Of a DNA stretch of 64,000 nt, positions 42,130 through 50,979 are shown in pieces. The stretch is taken from assembly GCA_041920465.1 (NCBI GenBank), contig JBHGXW010000020.1, positions 62,001 to 126,000 of the forward strand, written 5' to 3'. Each line of letters starts with the position of its first letter. Within the stretch, counting starts at the first letter, position 1. The notes below the pieces were generated by a model. That model searched no databases and was not told the DNA's origin. It worked only from the letters and a program-made list of their open reading frames with translations. The translations under genes were made by a program, and so were the position numbers. This DNA is from Brevibacillus_H sp041920465. Its GTDB lineage: Bacteria; Bacillota; Bacilli; Brevibacillales; Brevibacillaceae.

Positions 42130-42525
42130 TCACTTTCCACTTCCGGTTAAGCTATGTGAGTTGGATTCTTTGCCTTCAATTTCCCGTAACGCCCTGACAA
42201 ATGCGATCAATTGGTTTACTTCCCCTGCTGAAAGCGGCTTTCCATCGACAGTCAGATTGATCTGGTCTAATTCCGTCAATTCAATTTGCTTCTTTGATTT
42301 TTCTTTCTCTGCCTGATCAGCGGGATCGGACACTCGGCCTAATAAAAAGTCTACTGAAGTTTCAAAAAGATCAGCCAGTAACTTCAGTGCTTCCAGCGAC
42401 GGTTCACGGTAACCCGATTCATATCCGGCATAAGTGCTTTTCGCGATTCCAAGCCGATCGGCTGTATATTGCAATGACCAGCGTTTGTTTTTTCTCAGTT
42501 CAGTCAATCTATTTAAATCCATCAT
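42130..42525 (-). CDS. ansR: XRE-family regulator, probable AnsR
   Basis: A 131-residue repressor with an N-terminal Cro/C1 helix-turn-helix ('RLTELRKNKRWSLQYTADRLGIAKSTYAGYESGYREPSLEALKLLAD') and a C-terminal helical part. It is divergent from an L-asparaginase gene, the same arrangement as ansR and ansAB in Bacillus subtilis, so it probably represses the asparaginase gene in the absence of asparagine/aspartate. ATG at 42525 follows TTAAGGAGGG; the open frame extends seven codons upstream. Confidence 0.82.
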   Translation of the reverse strand: MMDLNRLTELRKNKRWSLQYTADRLGIAKSTYAGYESGYREPSLEALKLLADLFETSVDFLLGRVSDPADQAEKEKSKKQIELTELDQINLTVDGKPLSAGEVNQLIAFVRALREIEGKESNSHSLTGSGK

Positions 42526-42550
42526 ATGACCCTCCTTAACTCCCAAACCT

Positions 42551-42578
42551 ATTATAACATCCGCAACCTGATACTCAA
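42551..42578 (-). promoter_or_regulatory. Promoter of ansR
   Basis: Minus strand: TTGAGT, a 16-base spacer and TATAAT, about 30 bases upstream of the start codon. Confidence 0.6.
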
Positions 42579-42586
42579 TTAAAAAC

Positions 42587-42596
42587 GTTCGCGAAC
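42587..42596. promoter_or_regulatory. Candidate AnsR operator palindrome
   Basis: GTTCGCGAAC is a perfect 10-base palindrome between the divergent ansR and ansA promoters, just upstream of both -35 regions. Confidence 0.45.
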
Positions 42597-42610
42597 CGCG
42601 TAAACATCGC

Positions 42611-42639
42611 TTGATTTATCCTTTTTCCCTCACTATAAT
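42611..42639 (+). promoter_or_regulatory. Promoter of ansA
   Basis: TTGATT, a 17-base spacer and a perfect TATAAT, with the start codon about 50 bases downstream. Confidence 0.7.
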
Positions 42640-42691
42640 ATTCATAAAAGTCGCATTATGCGCACGTTTTAGCAAATCTGAGGTGCAGAAT

Positions 42692-43681
42692 ATGAAAAAG
42701 TTACTTCTATTGGCTACTGGAGGTACGATCGCGTCAGTACAAGGCAAAGAAGGGCTTGCTCCAGGAATGGATGCTGAAGACCTGATAAGTTTTTTGCGCG
42801 GAAAAAACCAGAGCTATCAGGTTGAAAGCAAGCTTCTCATGAATATCGACAGTACAAACATGCAGCCCGAATCGTGGGTGAAAATCGCGGAAGCTGTCTA
42901 TGAGAATTACGAACACTATGACGGTTTCGTGATTACCCACGGGACAGATACGATGGCTTATACCTCCGCTGCCCTTTCTTATATGCTGCAAAATGTAAAC
43001 AAGCCTGTTGTGATTACAGGTTCTCAAGTTCCGATCAGCTTTAAGAAAACAGATGCAAAGAAAAATGTGCTGGATGCCATTCGTTTTGCTTGTGAAGATA
43101 TTGGCGGAGTCTACATTGTATTTGACGGCAGGGTAATACGGGGAACGAGAGCAGTAAAAATGAGAACGAAAAGCTACGACGCTTTTGAAAGTATTAATCA
43201 TCCTTATGTGGCTTATATCAACGAATCAGAAGTCAAGTATGTCAGGACTATGCCTTTAAAAGGGAACAAGAAGATGAAACTGGATACTTCACTCTGTCCC
43301 GATGTTTTTCTGTTGAAGCTTCACCCGGGAACAAAACCGGAGCTTTTTGACTATCTCAAGCATTTATACAAGGGTATCATTATTGAGAGCTTCGGAAACG
43401 GCGGAATCCCTTTTCAAGGGAGAGATCTTCTCCCTAAAGTAAAAGAGTTGATAGCTTCGGGAATTGCTGTTGTGATCACCACTCAATGTCTGGAAGAAGG
43501 CGAAGATTTGAGCCTGTATGAGGTAGGCCGAAAAGTTGCCCAAGATATGATCATTCTTTCCGGAGATATGAACACTGAGGCAATTGTACCCAAATTGATG
43601 TGGGCTTTAGGAAAAACAAAGGATCTCCAAGAGGTGAAGACCATTATGGAGACGCCGATTCATTACGATACCACTGTTTAA
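42692..43681 (+). CDS. ansA: L-asparaginase (AnsA-type)
   Basis: A 329-residue cytoplasmic type I asparaginase that hydrolyses asparagine to aspartate and ammonia. The two catalytic Thr motifs are 'LLATGGTIASVQG' and 'VITHGTDTMAYTSAALSYML', and there is no signal peptide. GAGGTG precedes the ATG at 42692; the frame continues upstream without support. No aspartase gene (ansB) follows, unlike in Bacillus subtilis. Confidence 0.94.
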   Translation: MKKLLLLATGGTIASVQGKEGLAPGMDAEDLISFLRGKNQSYQVESKLLMNIDSTNMQPESWVKIAEAVYENYEHYDGFVITHGTDTMAYTSAALSYMLQNVNKPVVITGSQVPISFKKTDAKKNVLDAIRFACEDIGGVYIVFDGRVIRGTRAVKMRTKSYDAFESINHPYVAYINESEVKYVRTMPLKGNKKMKLDTSLCPDVFLLKLHPGTKPELFDYLKHLYKGIIIESFGNGGIPFQGRDLLPKVKELIASGIAVVITTQCLEEGEDLSLYEVGRKVAQDMIILSGDMNTEAIVPKLMWALGKTKDLQEVKTIMETPIHYDTTV

Positions 43682-43780
43682 ATAAAATATGGCAAAACAA
43701 GCCGAGCAATCGCCAATATGGAAATTGGTTCAATCCTGGGCCCTTATGTAATGACGCAAAGCGATAGTTCAATTAGTGTG

Positions 43781-43820
43781 AAAAAAAGAGCAGACCGCCT
43801 GTACGCCAAGCGGTCTGTTT
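43781..43820. terminator. Bidirectional terminator between ansA and the VOC gene
   Basis: CAGACCGC and GCGGTCTG form a stem; the minus strand ends in seven T, the plus strand in TTTT. Confidence 0.75.
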
Positions 43821-43837
43821 TACGTAGGAAAATCAGC

Positions 43838-44200
43838 TTACCCTTTTAACAAAAACTCATTTCCATCCAAGTCGGCAAATCTCGCATAAGTTCCCCACTG
43901 CATGGTTTTCAGTTCTTCCAGAAATGTTACACCGTTGGCTTTCATTTGTTCATACGTTCCATGGATATCGTCGCATTCAAACACAATGGACGGTTTCAAT
44001 TCGGCCCAATTTGGCATGAGCTTTTTCGGATAAATCACCAGACAGGTCTGCGCACCTTTGGGACCAACTTCAATCCAGCTTGCTTCCGGTCCCATTGGCT
44101 GATTTCGGCGCACTTCAAAGCCTACCTTTTCTGTCCAGAAGCTTACTGCTGCTTGTTGATCCTCAACATAAACTCCTACTGTTGCAATTTGTTTAATCAT
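43838..44200 (-). CDS. VOC/glyoxalase-family protein
   Basis: A 120-residue single vicinal-oxygen-chelate domain with two beta-alpha-beta-beta-beta halves. Typical features are the start 'IATVGVYVEDQQAAVSFWTEKVGFEVRR' and the end 'GTYARFADLDGNEFLLKG' with the last metal-site Glu. Activity (lyase, dioxygenase or resistance protein) cannot be assigned. Confidence 0.82.
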   Translation of the reverse strand: MIKQIATVGVYVEDQQAAVSFWTEKVGFEVRRNQPMGPEASWIEVGPKGAQTCLVIYPKKLMPNWAELKPSIVFECDDIHGTYEQMKANGVTFLEELKTMQWGTYARFADLDGNEFLLKG

Positions 44201-44406
44201 AGCAACCTCCTATTCAATCTTACCAGCTTGATAATGACTACCTTGATATTTTTTCCTCCGTACGTAGAGTACATTCCTGCGATTCCGCTCCTTAGAATAT
44301 TTCCAATCATGTGAGAAAAATCCTGCAAGACGAACCTTTTTCTCATACTTGTTTCTGTAATGTGGTATAATGCCAGTACAAATCTCGAAAAGGGGATTTC
44401 ATCGAA

Positions 44407-45354
44407 ATGTCAACCAACATCTTTTCTCCCTATATTAATTTTGCAAGAGAAGAATGGGAGCGTTTACGTGAAGCGACACCTCTTTCTCTTTCTGAAGAGG
44501 ATCTAACCAAACTGCAAGGGATTAACGAACATTTGTCTTTAAAAGAGATTACCGAAATCTATCTTCCGTTATCCCGGCTGATGAGTCTGTATGTAGAAGC
44601 TACCCAGCAGCTTCACGGAGCCACCAACAAATTTCTTGGCAATCAGACCGAAAAAGTGCCGTATATCATTGGAATTGCCGGGAGCGTCGCCGTGGGCAAG
44701 AGCACGACTGCAAGGATTTTGCAGGCGCTGCTTTCACGCTGGCCCAATCATCCCAAAGTGGCGCTTGTAACGACGGATGGGTTTCTTTATCCAAACCGAA
44801 TCTTGGAACAGCGCGGGCTGATGAAGCGGAAAGGGTTTCCTGAAAGTTATGACATTCGCCGTCTCATACAGTTTCTTGCTGACATCAAGTCGGGCTGTGC
44901 CAGAGTAGAGGCGCCGGTATACTCCCACCTGGCTTACGATATTCTGAAGGATGAGATGTTAGTCATCGACAAACCGGACATCGTGATCGTGGAAGGATTA
45001 AACGTTCTGCAAATCGACTCTGATCATCGTTCCAAGCACATACCTCAAGTATTTGTGTCCGATTTCTTCGACTTTTCCATCTATGTGGATGCCAACGAAG
45101 AAGACATTTCCCGCTGGTATGTGGAACGTTTCAAAATTTTGCGCCACACGGCCTTCGCCAATCCGCAATCCTATTTTCATCGATATGCCACCTTATCCAA
45201 TGAAGAAGCGACGGAGGTTGCCGAGGGAATCTGGCGAGAAATCAATGCCGTGAACCTGCGCGAAAACATTCTCCCAACCCGAAACCGCGCTGACCTGATT
45301 CTGGAAAAAGGGCCCGACCACCTGGTATCGGGAATTCGTTTGCGAAAGATATGA
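44407..45354 (+). CDS. coaA: Type I pantothenate kinase
   Basis: A 315-residue kinase for the first step of coenzyme A synthesis. Walker A is 'GIAGSVAVGKSTTARIL'; also visible are 'VALVTTDGFLYPNRILEQRGLMKRKGFPESYD' and 'IVEGLNVLQ'. Length and motifs match the CoaA family. AAAAGGGG lies upstream of the ATG. Monocistronic. Confidence 0.95.
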   Translation: MSTNIFSPYINFAREEWERLREATPLSLSEEDLTKLQGINEHLSLKEITEIYLPLSRLMSLYVEATQQLHGATNKFLGNQTEKVPYIIGIAGSVAVGKSTTARILQALLSRWPNHPKVALVTTDGFLYPNRILEQRGLMKRKGFPESYDIRRLIQFLADIKSGCARVEAPVYSHLAYDILKDEMLVIDKPDIVIVEGLNVLQIDSDHRSKHIPQVFVSDFFDFSIYVDANEEDISRWYVERFKILRHTAFANPQSYFHRYATLSNEEATEVAEGIWREINAVNLRENILPTRNRADLILEKGPDHLVSGIRLRKI

Positions 45355-45355
45355 T

Positions 45356-45396
45356 AAAGAAGTCACCCTATTTCAATCGATAGGGTGACTTCTTTG
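45356..45396. terminator. Bidirectional terminator after coaA
   Basis: AAGAAGTCACCCTAT and ATAGGGTGACTTCTT pair perfectly around a short loop between two convergent genes. Confidence 0.8.
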
Positions 45397-45422
45397 GTTT
45401 CAGAATAGTCCTTCATGCTAGC

Positions 45423-45866
45423 TTATTCCCAAACAGCCACGATATTGTTAAGCTCCGTCAAAGCAGCAGGAGATATTTTCAGTGTGGAATTGGGGTCTCC
45501 AGTACCTCCATAGATAACTTGATATTCGAACAATTGCTTGTCTACTACACAAGGAATCCCCAGCCCAAGCATCGGGACGTTCCCTACTGTGCAGCCTGTA
45601 ACCTGCAACACTTCCTTGCTTGTTGCCATTTCAACCTGTTTACAACCCAATATGCCGGAAACTTCGGCAAAATCAACTCTTCCACGCTTTCCGGACAGGA
45701 TTAACGCAAAAAATCCCTGCTCGGTCTTTACAATCAATGTTGGAGCGGTTTGGCCAATCTCAATGCCAAAAAATCGGGCTCCGTCTTGGGCTGAGCGAAT
45801 GATTTTTTCATGGCGAATGATTTCAAAAGAAAAATTGGTTTTTTCCAGAATACTTTGTAATTCCAT
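45423..45866 (-). CDS. YbaK/ProX-type aminoacyl-tRNA deacylase
   Basis: A 147-residue protein with the YbaK fold: 'TLIVKTEQGFFALILSGKRGRVDFAEV', 'ATSKEVLQVTGCTVGNVPMLGL' and 'VIYGGTGDPNSTLKISPAAL'. Family members hydrolyse misacylated tRNA (for example Cys-tRNA-Pro). Which tRNA is cleared here is unknown. Confidence 0.85.
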   Translation of the reverse strand: MELQSILEKTNFSFEIIRHEKIIRSAQDGARFFGIEIGQTAPTLIVKTEQGFFALILSGKRGRVDFAEVSGILGCKQVEMATSKEVLQVTGCTVGNVPMLGLGIPCVVDKQLFEYQVIYGGTGDPNSTLKISPAALTELNNIVAVWE

Positions 45867-45993
45867 ACAATCATTACCTCCGGTTGATTAAGGTTTAGCT
45901 CTCAAAAATGATTGCTCTCTCGGCGTTTGGGTTGGGAGTTCATTCGCCTCCGCGCTTCTGGCTGCATAGGTTATTGCAGGAGGTGAACCTATA

Positions 45994-46221
45994 ATGCCCT
46001 GGCTTCAAAAAGCATACTCTTTGATTGGTCAGCCAGTAGGAATTTCGCTTTCAAACGGAACGGGGGTATCCGGCATTTTATGCAGCATCCAAAATGGCCA
46101 AGTATATGTCATGGAATATTTGTACCATACCCAGTTTGCGACCAAGCAATATACCTTCGACCAAATCCAAGACATCAATCCATATCCAGGTTGCGCCATG
46201 CCCGGCCCGTTTTACCAGTAG
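45994..46221 (+). CDS. Small Sm-like protein, unrecognised
   Basis: A 75-residue protein. The N-terminal half ('LIGQPVGISLSNGTGVSGILCSIQNGQVYVMEYLY') looks like a small Sm-fold/beta-barrel strand pattern seen in uncharacterised Bacillales proteins; the C-terminus is Pro/Gly rich. A strong GCAGGAGGTG ribosome site precedes the ATG. Similar small proteins are often spore-associated, but that is inference. Confidence 0.6.
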   Translation: MPWLQKAYSLIGQPVGISLSNGTGVSGILCSIQNGQVYVMEYLYHTQFATKQYTFDQIQDINPYPGCAMPGPFYQ

Positions 46222-46505
46222 TCTCCCCGGTTGTTATAGTGAATGCTCTTACACATTACCAAATCTTTGGAATTCTTGCTTCCGTTTTGAAGCATAACTA
46301 TCTACAAAATTCTTACAATTTGGTTGCTAAAAATTGATCCTGCGCTGCCTGGTCTTTCTTTGTTGTCTAGACTGCATGTTTCCCGTTTATGCGGAATATT
46401 CTGTAGTACGAGACATCACATCAACCAGTTGATCCCTCCTAGATTAACCGGACATTTCATCAGTGTATCCACCACAGCAAATTTCGTACGGAAAGGGTGA
46501 AAACA

Positions 46506-46667
46506 ATGAAAGCATCTCCCTGCTGTGGCGTTCCGACGAAGGTGGAATTTCGTTCGGATCATCCCTGCTTCTATGATGATGCGTATGATTTGAAAGTTCC
46601 GGTTTTGGTCTGTACAAAATGCGGAAAGGTCATTGCTCAGATAGGCAAAGAACACGGCTGCGACTAA
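46506..46667 (+). CDS. Small cysteine-rich, probably zinc-binding protein
   Basis: A 53-residue frame with Cys-Cys near the N-terminus ('SPCCGVPTKVEF'), one internal Cys, 'VCTKCGKVIAQIG' (CxxCG) and a terminal Gly-Cys-Asp. The pattern suggests a zinc ribbon. GGAAAGGGTG precedes the ATG. It lies 48 bases upstream of the fumarate reductase operon on the same strand, and may be a leader gene of it. Confidence 0.55.
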   Translation: MKASPCCGVPTKVEFRSDHPCFYDDAYDLKVPVLVCTKCGKVIAQIGKEHGCD

Positions 46668-46715
46668 GACAAAAAAAGTTGGATAGGGAGATACGTGGAG
46701 TGAAGGAGGATGGTT

Positions 46716-47351
46716 ATGCAGCTACAGAGAGCCTTGGTCTCAAGCAGCAAGGCGGATTTTTTGGTGGAACTGATCCAGACGGTAAGCGGCTTGTTGTTGG
46801 TTGGATTTTTGTGGACGCATATGATTTTTGTCTCCAGCATTCTTCTGGGGATTGAAGCGTTTAACACGCTGGCCAAGTTCATGGAAGATTTTCGTCTGTT
46901 GGATCTGGCCGTCATTTTCATCATTCTTACCGTCTTGGCCCATGTCGGGGCGGTGCTTCGCCGGATTCCCGGCCGCTGGCAGGAACAAAAAATTGTTTGG
47001 CGGCATGCCAAAATCATCAAACATCAAGATACCTGGTCCTGGTTGTTTCAGGCGGTCACAGGCATTGCCATGCTGCTCTTGATAATCATTCATGTGTTCG
47101 CTGTCGTTTATATCGGAATCGATTCCAAGCTAAGTGCGGATCGCGTTCATTCGTGGATGCTATTGTTCTATGTCATTCTCTTGTTTTTTGCTGAGTATCA
47201 TGCCAGCGTCGGGCTTTATCGCACTCTGGTGAAATGGGGATTTGTGCGGCGTCACAGCCTGAAAAAAGTGCTATCCGTCATCACCGTCTGCACGGTCGGA
47301 CTGGGTCTTGCGAGCTTATGGGTATTTTATACGCTGGGGGGTTCCGTATGA
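46716..47351 (+). CDS. frdC: Fumarate reductase/succinate dehydrogenase dihaem cytochrome b subunit
   Basis: A 211-residue five-helix membrane anchor of the Wolinella succinogenes FrdC type. Expected haem ligands are His35 ('LWTHMIFVSSILLG'), His76, His126 ('FQAVTGIAMLLLIIIHVF') and His162 ('FFAEYHASVGLYR'). Glu160, next to His162, corresponds to the glutamate of the Wolinella proton (E) pathway. ATG at 46716 has AAGGAGG six bases upstream. Its stop overlaps the ATG of the flavoprotein gene. It links quinone chemistry to the flavoprotein. Confidence 0.88.
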   Translation: MQLQRALVSSSKADFLVELIQTVSGLLLVGFLWTHMIFVSSILLGIEAFNTLAKFMEDFRLLDLAVIFIILTVLAHVGAVLRRIPGRWQEQKIVWRHAKIIKHQDTWSWLFQAVTGIAMLLLIIIHVFAVVYIGIDSKLSADRVHSWMLLFYVILLFFAEYHASVGLYRTLVKWGFVRRHSLKKVLSVITVCTVGLGLASLWVFYTLGGSV

Positions 47352-49171
47352 GTCTATATGACGTATTCACTTCGGACGTAGTTATCGTCGGAGCAGGATT
47401 GGCAGGCGAACGCGCAGCGGTTGAAGCGGCTGTCCAAGGATTGAATGTCATCATTTTAAGCTTGGTCCCACCCAGACGCTCCCACAGCTCAGCGGCACAA
47501 GGCGGCATGCAGGCATCACTCGGCAACAGCGCCATGGGCAGCGGAGACAATCCCGACGTACACTTTGCCGATACGGTGAAAGGTTCCGATTGGGGCTGCG
47601 ATCAAGATGTCGCCCGTCTGTTTGCCGAAACGGCACCGAAAGCAGTTCGTCAAATGGCTTACTGGGGAGTTCCGTGGAATCGGGTGGTTGCCGGCACACG
47701 TATGTATGACGGCATTGAAATTCGCGAAGATCCGGAAAAAGCCGGACTGATTACGGCGCGAAACTTCGGCGGAACAGCCAAATGGCGAACCTGTTATACC
47801 TCGGACGGTACCGGTCATACCCTTCTTTATACGATGGACAGCATTGTGTTAAAGCTGGGAATTACCGTTCACGACCGGACCGAGGCCATTTCGTTAATTC
47901 ACGACGGCAAACGCTGTAGCGGTGTTGTTGCCAGGTGTTTAAGAACCGGAAAGCTGCGGGTTTACACAGCCAAGTCTACCGTGATCGCTACCGGCGGATA
48001 CGGCAGACTTTACGGCGCTTCCACCAACGCAATCATCAATGAAGGCAATGGCATGTTCGTTGCTTTGGAAACAGGAGTTGTCCCACTGGGAAATATGGAG
48101 GCCGTTCAATTCCATCCGACAGGCATTGTTCCCTCCTGGATTCTGATTACCGAGGGAGCACGCGGCGATGGCGGCTACCTCCTGGATAAGGATCTCCACC
48201 GCTTTATGCCTGACTATGAGCCAAATAAAAAAGAATTGGCTTCCCGGGACGTTGTTTCGCGCCGCATCATGCAGCATATTCGCAAAGGATACGGCGTAGA
48301 GAGTCCGTATGGGCCGCATGTCTGGTTAGACATCCGCCATCTCGGCGCAAAGCATATCAACACCAACCTGCGGGAAATTGCCACAATCAGCCGTAATTTC
48401 GCGGGGATTGACCCGGTTCATGATTTAATTCCCGTCCGTCCTACCCAGCACTACAGCATGGGCGGAATCCGTACCAATATTGACGGTATGGCATACGGGT
48501 TGGAAGGATTATTCGCACTTGGCGAAGCGGCCTGCTGGGATATGCACGGATTCAACCGTTTGGGAGGCAATTCTCTAGCCGAAACAATCGTAGCCGGCAT
48601 GATCATCGGCGAAAAAATTGCCAAATACACCAAAGAAGCCTCTCTTCAAGTTTCCTCCAGTTTGATAGAAGATCATGTGAGGGTACAGGAAGACCGAATC
48701 CAAGCGCTTATTACCTGCCGAAACGGAAAAGAGAACGTTTATGAGCTGCGTCGCGAAATGGAACGTACACTCAGCGAAAACGTAGGGATTTTCCGTTCGG
48801 AGGAACCCTTGCAGAAGGCCGTGGCCAAACTGCACGAACTGCACCAGCGCTCCCTTCATGTAGGCCTTAGAAGCGGCGGACAAGGAGCCGATCCGGAGTT
48901 GGCTTCCGCCTTGCGAATTACCGGCATGACCCGCTTGGCCTATTGCATTGCCCAAGGAGCGTTGGCCCGCAAAGAGAGCCGCGGCAGCCACTACCGGGAG
49001 GACTATCCGAAACGGGACGACGAGAACTGGCTAAAGCGGACATTAGCTTATTGGCCGGTTGGTGCCGACAAGCCTGTATTGAAATATGAGCCCGTCAAAA
49101 TTACCGAACTTCCGCCGGGCGACCGGGGATATGGAGAGGCCAGCAAAGAATCGGTAAGCGCCAAACGATGA
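47348..49171 (+). CDS. frdA: Fumarate reductase/succinate dehydrogenase flavoprotein subunit
   Basis: A 607-residue FAD subunit. The dinucleotide fold 'VVIVGAGLAGERAAVEAA' is near the N-terminus, followed by 'SHSSAAQGGMQASLGN' (covalent FAD His), 'QFHPTGIVPSWILITEGARGDGGYL' (catalytic region) and 'RPTQHYSMGGI'. ATG at 47348 overlaps the frdC stop. The open frame extends upstream inside frdC but lacks support. It interconverts fumarate and succinate. Confidence 0.95.
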   Translation: MSLYDVFTSDVVIVGAGLAGERAAVEAAVQGLNVIILSLVPPRRSHSSAAQGGMQASLGNSAMGSGDNPDVHFADTVKGSDWGCDQDVARLFAETAPKAVRQMAYWGVPWNRVVAGTRMYDGIEIREDPEKAGLITARNFGGTAKWRTCYTSDGTGHTLLYTMDSIVLKLGITVHDRTEAISLIHDGKRCSGVVARCLRTGKLRVYTAKSTVIATGGYGRLYGASTNAIINEGNGMFVALETGVVPLGNMEAVQFHPTGIVPSWILITEGARGDGGYLLDKDLHRFMPDYEPNKKELASRDVVSRRIMQHIRKGYGVESPYGPHVWLDIRHLGAKHINTNLREIATISRNFAGIDPVHDLIPVRPTQHYSMGGIRTNIDGMAYGLEGLFALGEAACWDMHGFNRLGGNSLAETIVAGMIIGEKIAKYTKEASLQVSSSLIEDHVRVQEDRIQALITCRNGKENVYELRREMERTLSENVGIFRSEEPLQKAVAKLHELHQRSLHVGLRSGGQGADPELASALRITGMTRLAYCIAQGALARKESRGSHYREDYPKRDDENWLKRTLAYWPVGADKPVLKYEPVKITELPPGDRGYGEASKESVSAKR

Positions 49172-49205
49172 TCCTTTGATTGTATAGAGAAATGGAGGAG
49201 AAACG

Positions 49206-49934
49206 ATGAGTCAGCGGCAATTAACTTTTCATATCTTTCGTTACAACCCGGAGCTGCCAAATGATAAACCAACGACCCAAACCTATACGCTGCAAGAAGA
49301 CGTGGGCATGACCCTGTTTATTGCGCTCAACAAGATTCGCGAAGAGCAAGACCCCACATTAAAATTTGATTTCGTCTGCCGAGCCGGAATTTGCGGCTCT
49401 TGCGGTATGCTGATTAACGGCAGGCCCTCTTTGGCTTGTAAAACGCTTACCAAAGATTTGCCTGCGGACATTACCCTGATGCCTCTTCCTGTCTTTAAAC
49501 TGCTGGGAGATTTATCGGTAGATACCGGCACCTGGTTTCGTGAAGTTTCTTTACGGACTGAATCGTGGGTACATACGGAGAAAACCTTTGACCCAAAAGC
49601 CCAGGAAGAACGGATGAGCAATGATACAGCTCTGCAAATCTATGAGGCTGAACGCTGCATCGAATGCGGATGCTGCATTGGCGGATGCGCTACCGCCAAC
49701 ATCAAGCCCAATTTTATCGGCGCAGCGGGTGTCAATCGTGTTGCCCGATTCATGGTTGATCCGAGGGACGAACGTGACGAACAAGAATATTTCAACGTAG
49801 TCGGGTCGGAGGACGGTATTTTTGGTTGTATCGGCCTGATGGCATGTGATGATAATTGTCCGGTCGGAATTCCGCTGCAAGAACAGTTAGCTTATGTACG
49901 CAGAAAAATGGCACTTGCCGGATGGAAGAGATAA
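49206..49934 (+). CDS. frdB: Fumarate reductase/succinate dehydrogenase iron-sulfur subunit
   Basis: A 242-residue subunit with three clusters: 2Fe-2S ligands in 'CRAGICGSCGMLINGRPSLACKT', and the 4Fe-4S and 3Fe-4S ligands in 'CIECGCCIGGCATA' and 'CIGLMACDDNCPVGIP'. GGAGG precedes the ATG. It completes the frdCAB order found in Wolinella-type enzymes. Direction of catalysis (fumarate respiration or succinate oxidation) cannot be decided from sequence. Confidence 0.95.
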   Translation: MSQRQLTFHIFRYNPELPNDKPTTQTYTLQEDVGMTLFIALNKIREEQDPTLKFDFVCRAGICGSCGMLINGRPSLACKTLTKDLPADITLMPLPVFKLLGDLSVDTGTWFREVSLRTESWVHTEKTFDPKAQEERMSNDTALQIYEAERCIECGCCIGGCATANIKPNFIGAAGVNRVARFMVDPRDERDEQEYFNVVGSEDGIFGCIGLMACDDNCPVGIPLQEQLAYVRRKMALAGWKR

Positions 49935-49947
49935 GCAAACCCACCAG

Positions 49948-50019
49948 CCCTTACTCCCCCATTTCTGGCTTTTTCCGATGATTCCTGTCAAATGGGCGGT
50001 TTGTATGGAGGAGTAAGGG
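49948..50019. repeat. Long imperfect inverted repeat after frdB
   Basis: CCCTTACTCC (49948-49957) pairs with GGAGTAAGGG (50010-50019), and an inner CCATTT/AAATGG extends it. It lies between convergent genes and probably acts as a terminator, though the T runs are weak. Confidence 0.55.
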
Positions 50020-50030
50020 ATTCTTGCCGC

Positions 50031-50735
50031 TTATGCTCCGGAAATGGCAACCCACTGGTTAACCGGGGCGAATTTGCCGCCATTCCACTGTAGTGCAGTC
50101 ATCACGTAGCCTAGCGTATCTGCATTATATCTTCCAATAATGCGCTGTATCGCCAACAATTCATAAGTTCCGTTCCGGTCAAAATCGACGGGATAGAGAC
50201 CGCCAATCGCAATAACCTCGCCTTTTACCGGAGCTTTTAACTTACCTGTGGAGTCATAAAGCTCGGACAAGTATTGGCTTCCCTTATACCGGATATCGAT
50301 CAAATAGATTTTTCCTGTATTTTGGCTCACCACTTTCACCTGGTACTGATCCAGATAATGAACCTCATACCGATTCGACTCGTAAAATTGCTCCGAATCG
50401 AACATTTTCCGAGCCTGATTGTGCAGAAATGAATAAACATAATCAAACGTCATTCCCCCGGAGCCTCCGGAATCGATGCGGACAAGCATCTCTTCTACCC
50501 CATCCCCCGTAAAATCCCCCAAAAACAAAGTCGGATTGTATCCTGCGCCCTGTTGAAGAGGGATACGATAGACTGCCATGCTGCCCCCATCCTGAACCAT
50601 CAGCGCTATATGGTCTACGAATGGGCTGATGGAACCAAACGGCTTGTTACCTGCCAGACAGACAAGGTCAGGTATCCGGTCGCCGTTGACATCTCCCACC
50701 TGATGATCAAAGCAGTGAATTGTCTCGCTTGGCAT
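50031..50735 (-). CDS. FG-GAP/VCBS-repeat protein
   Basis: A 234-residue protein with three calcium-loop-like FG-GAP elements: 'VGDVNGDRIPDLV', 'LGDFTGDGVEEMLV' and 'PVDFDRNGTYELLA'. These build a partial beta-propeller. No signal peptide is evident with the ATG at 50735, which has GGAGGAG seven bases upstream; the open frame upstream is not convincing. Similar short proteins occur in Bacillales, function unknown. Confidence 0.75.
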   Translation of the reverse strand: MPSETIHCFDHQVGDVNGDRIPDLVCLAGNKPFGSISPFVDHIALMVQDGGSMAVYRIPLQQGAGYNPTLFLGDFTGDGVEEMLVRIDSGGSGGMTFDYVYSFLHNQARKMFDSEQFYESNRYEVHYLDQYQVKVVSQNTGKIYLIDIRYKGSQYLSELYDSTGKLKAPVKGEVIAIGGLYPVDFDRNGTYELLAIQRIIGRYNADTLGYVMTALQWNGGKFAPVNQWVAISGA

Positions 50736-50880
50736 CGTGCGTTCTCCTCCACCTATAGGTATTTCCCCATACAATATGCTTCGGAGGCGGATAACGTCAA
50801 AAGTGTGGAAAAGCACATGAAATCAATTTTTGCCATACGCTGTAGTGTAAACCCGCCCACGCTGCGTTCTCGTTTCATCA

Positions 50881-50967
50881 AAAAATAAAAACCCACTCCG
50901 TCGGACATATCTCCTTCAGGCAGTCGGGCAAGCCAGACACGAAGAGAGACATATGTGATGGAGTGGG
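50881..50967 (-). terminator. Terminator of the epimerase operon
   Basis: CCCACTCC and GGAGTGGG, extended inward by GACATATCTC/GAGACATATG, form a long stem; the minus strand ends in a T-rich run. Confidence 0.7.
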
Positions 50968-50979
50968 AAGGATCTGTTT

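Noticed and set aside
43682..43780. Protein-like stretch after ansA ('YGKTSRAIANMEIGSILGPYVMTQSDSS')
   Set aside because: No start codon with ribosome site, no recognisable family, and it runs into a terminator; could be a remnant but evidence is too thin.
47939..48991. Long minus-strand frames inside frdA
   Set aside because: They lie wholly within a clear flavoprotein gene and have no ribosome sites or homology.
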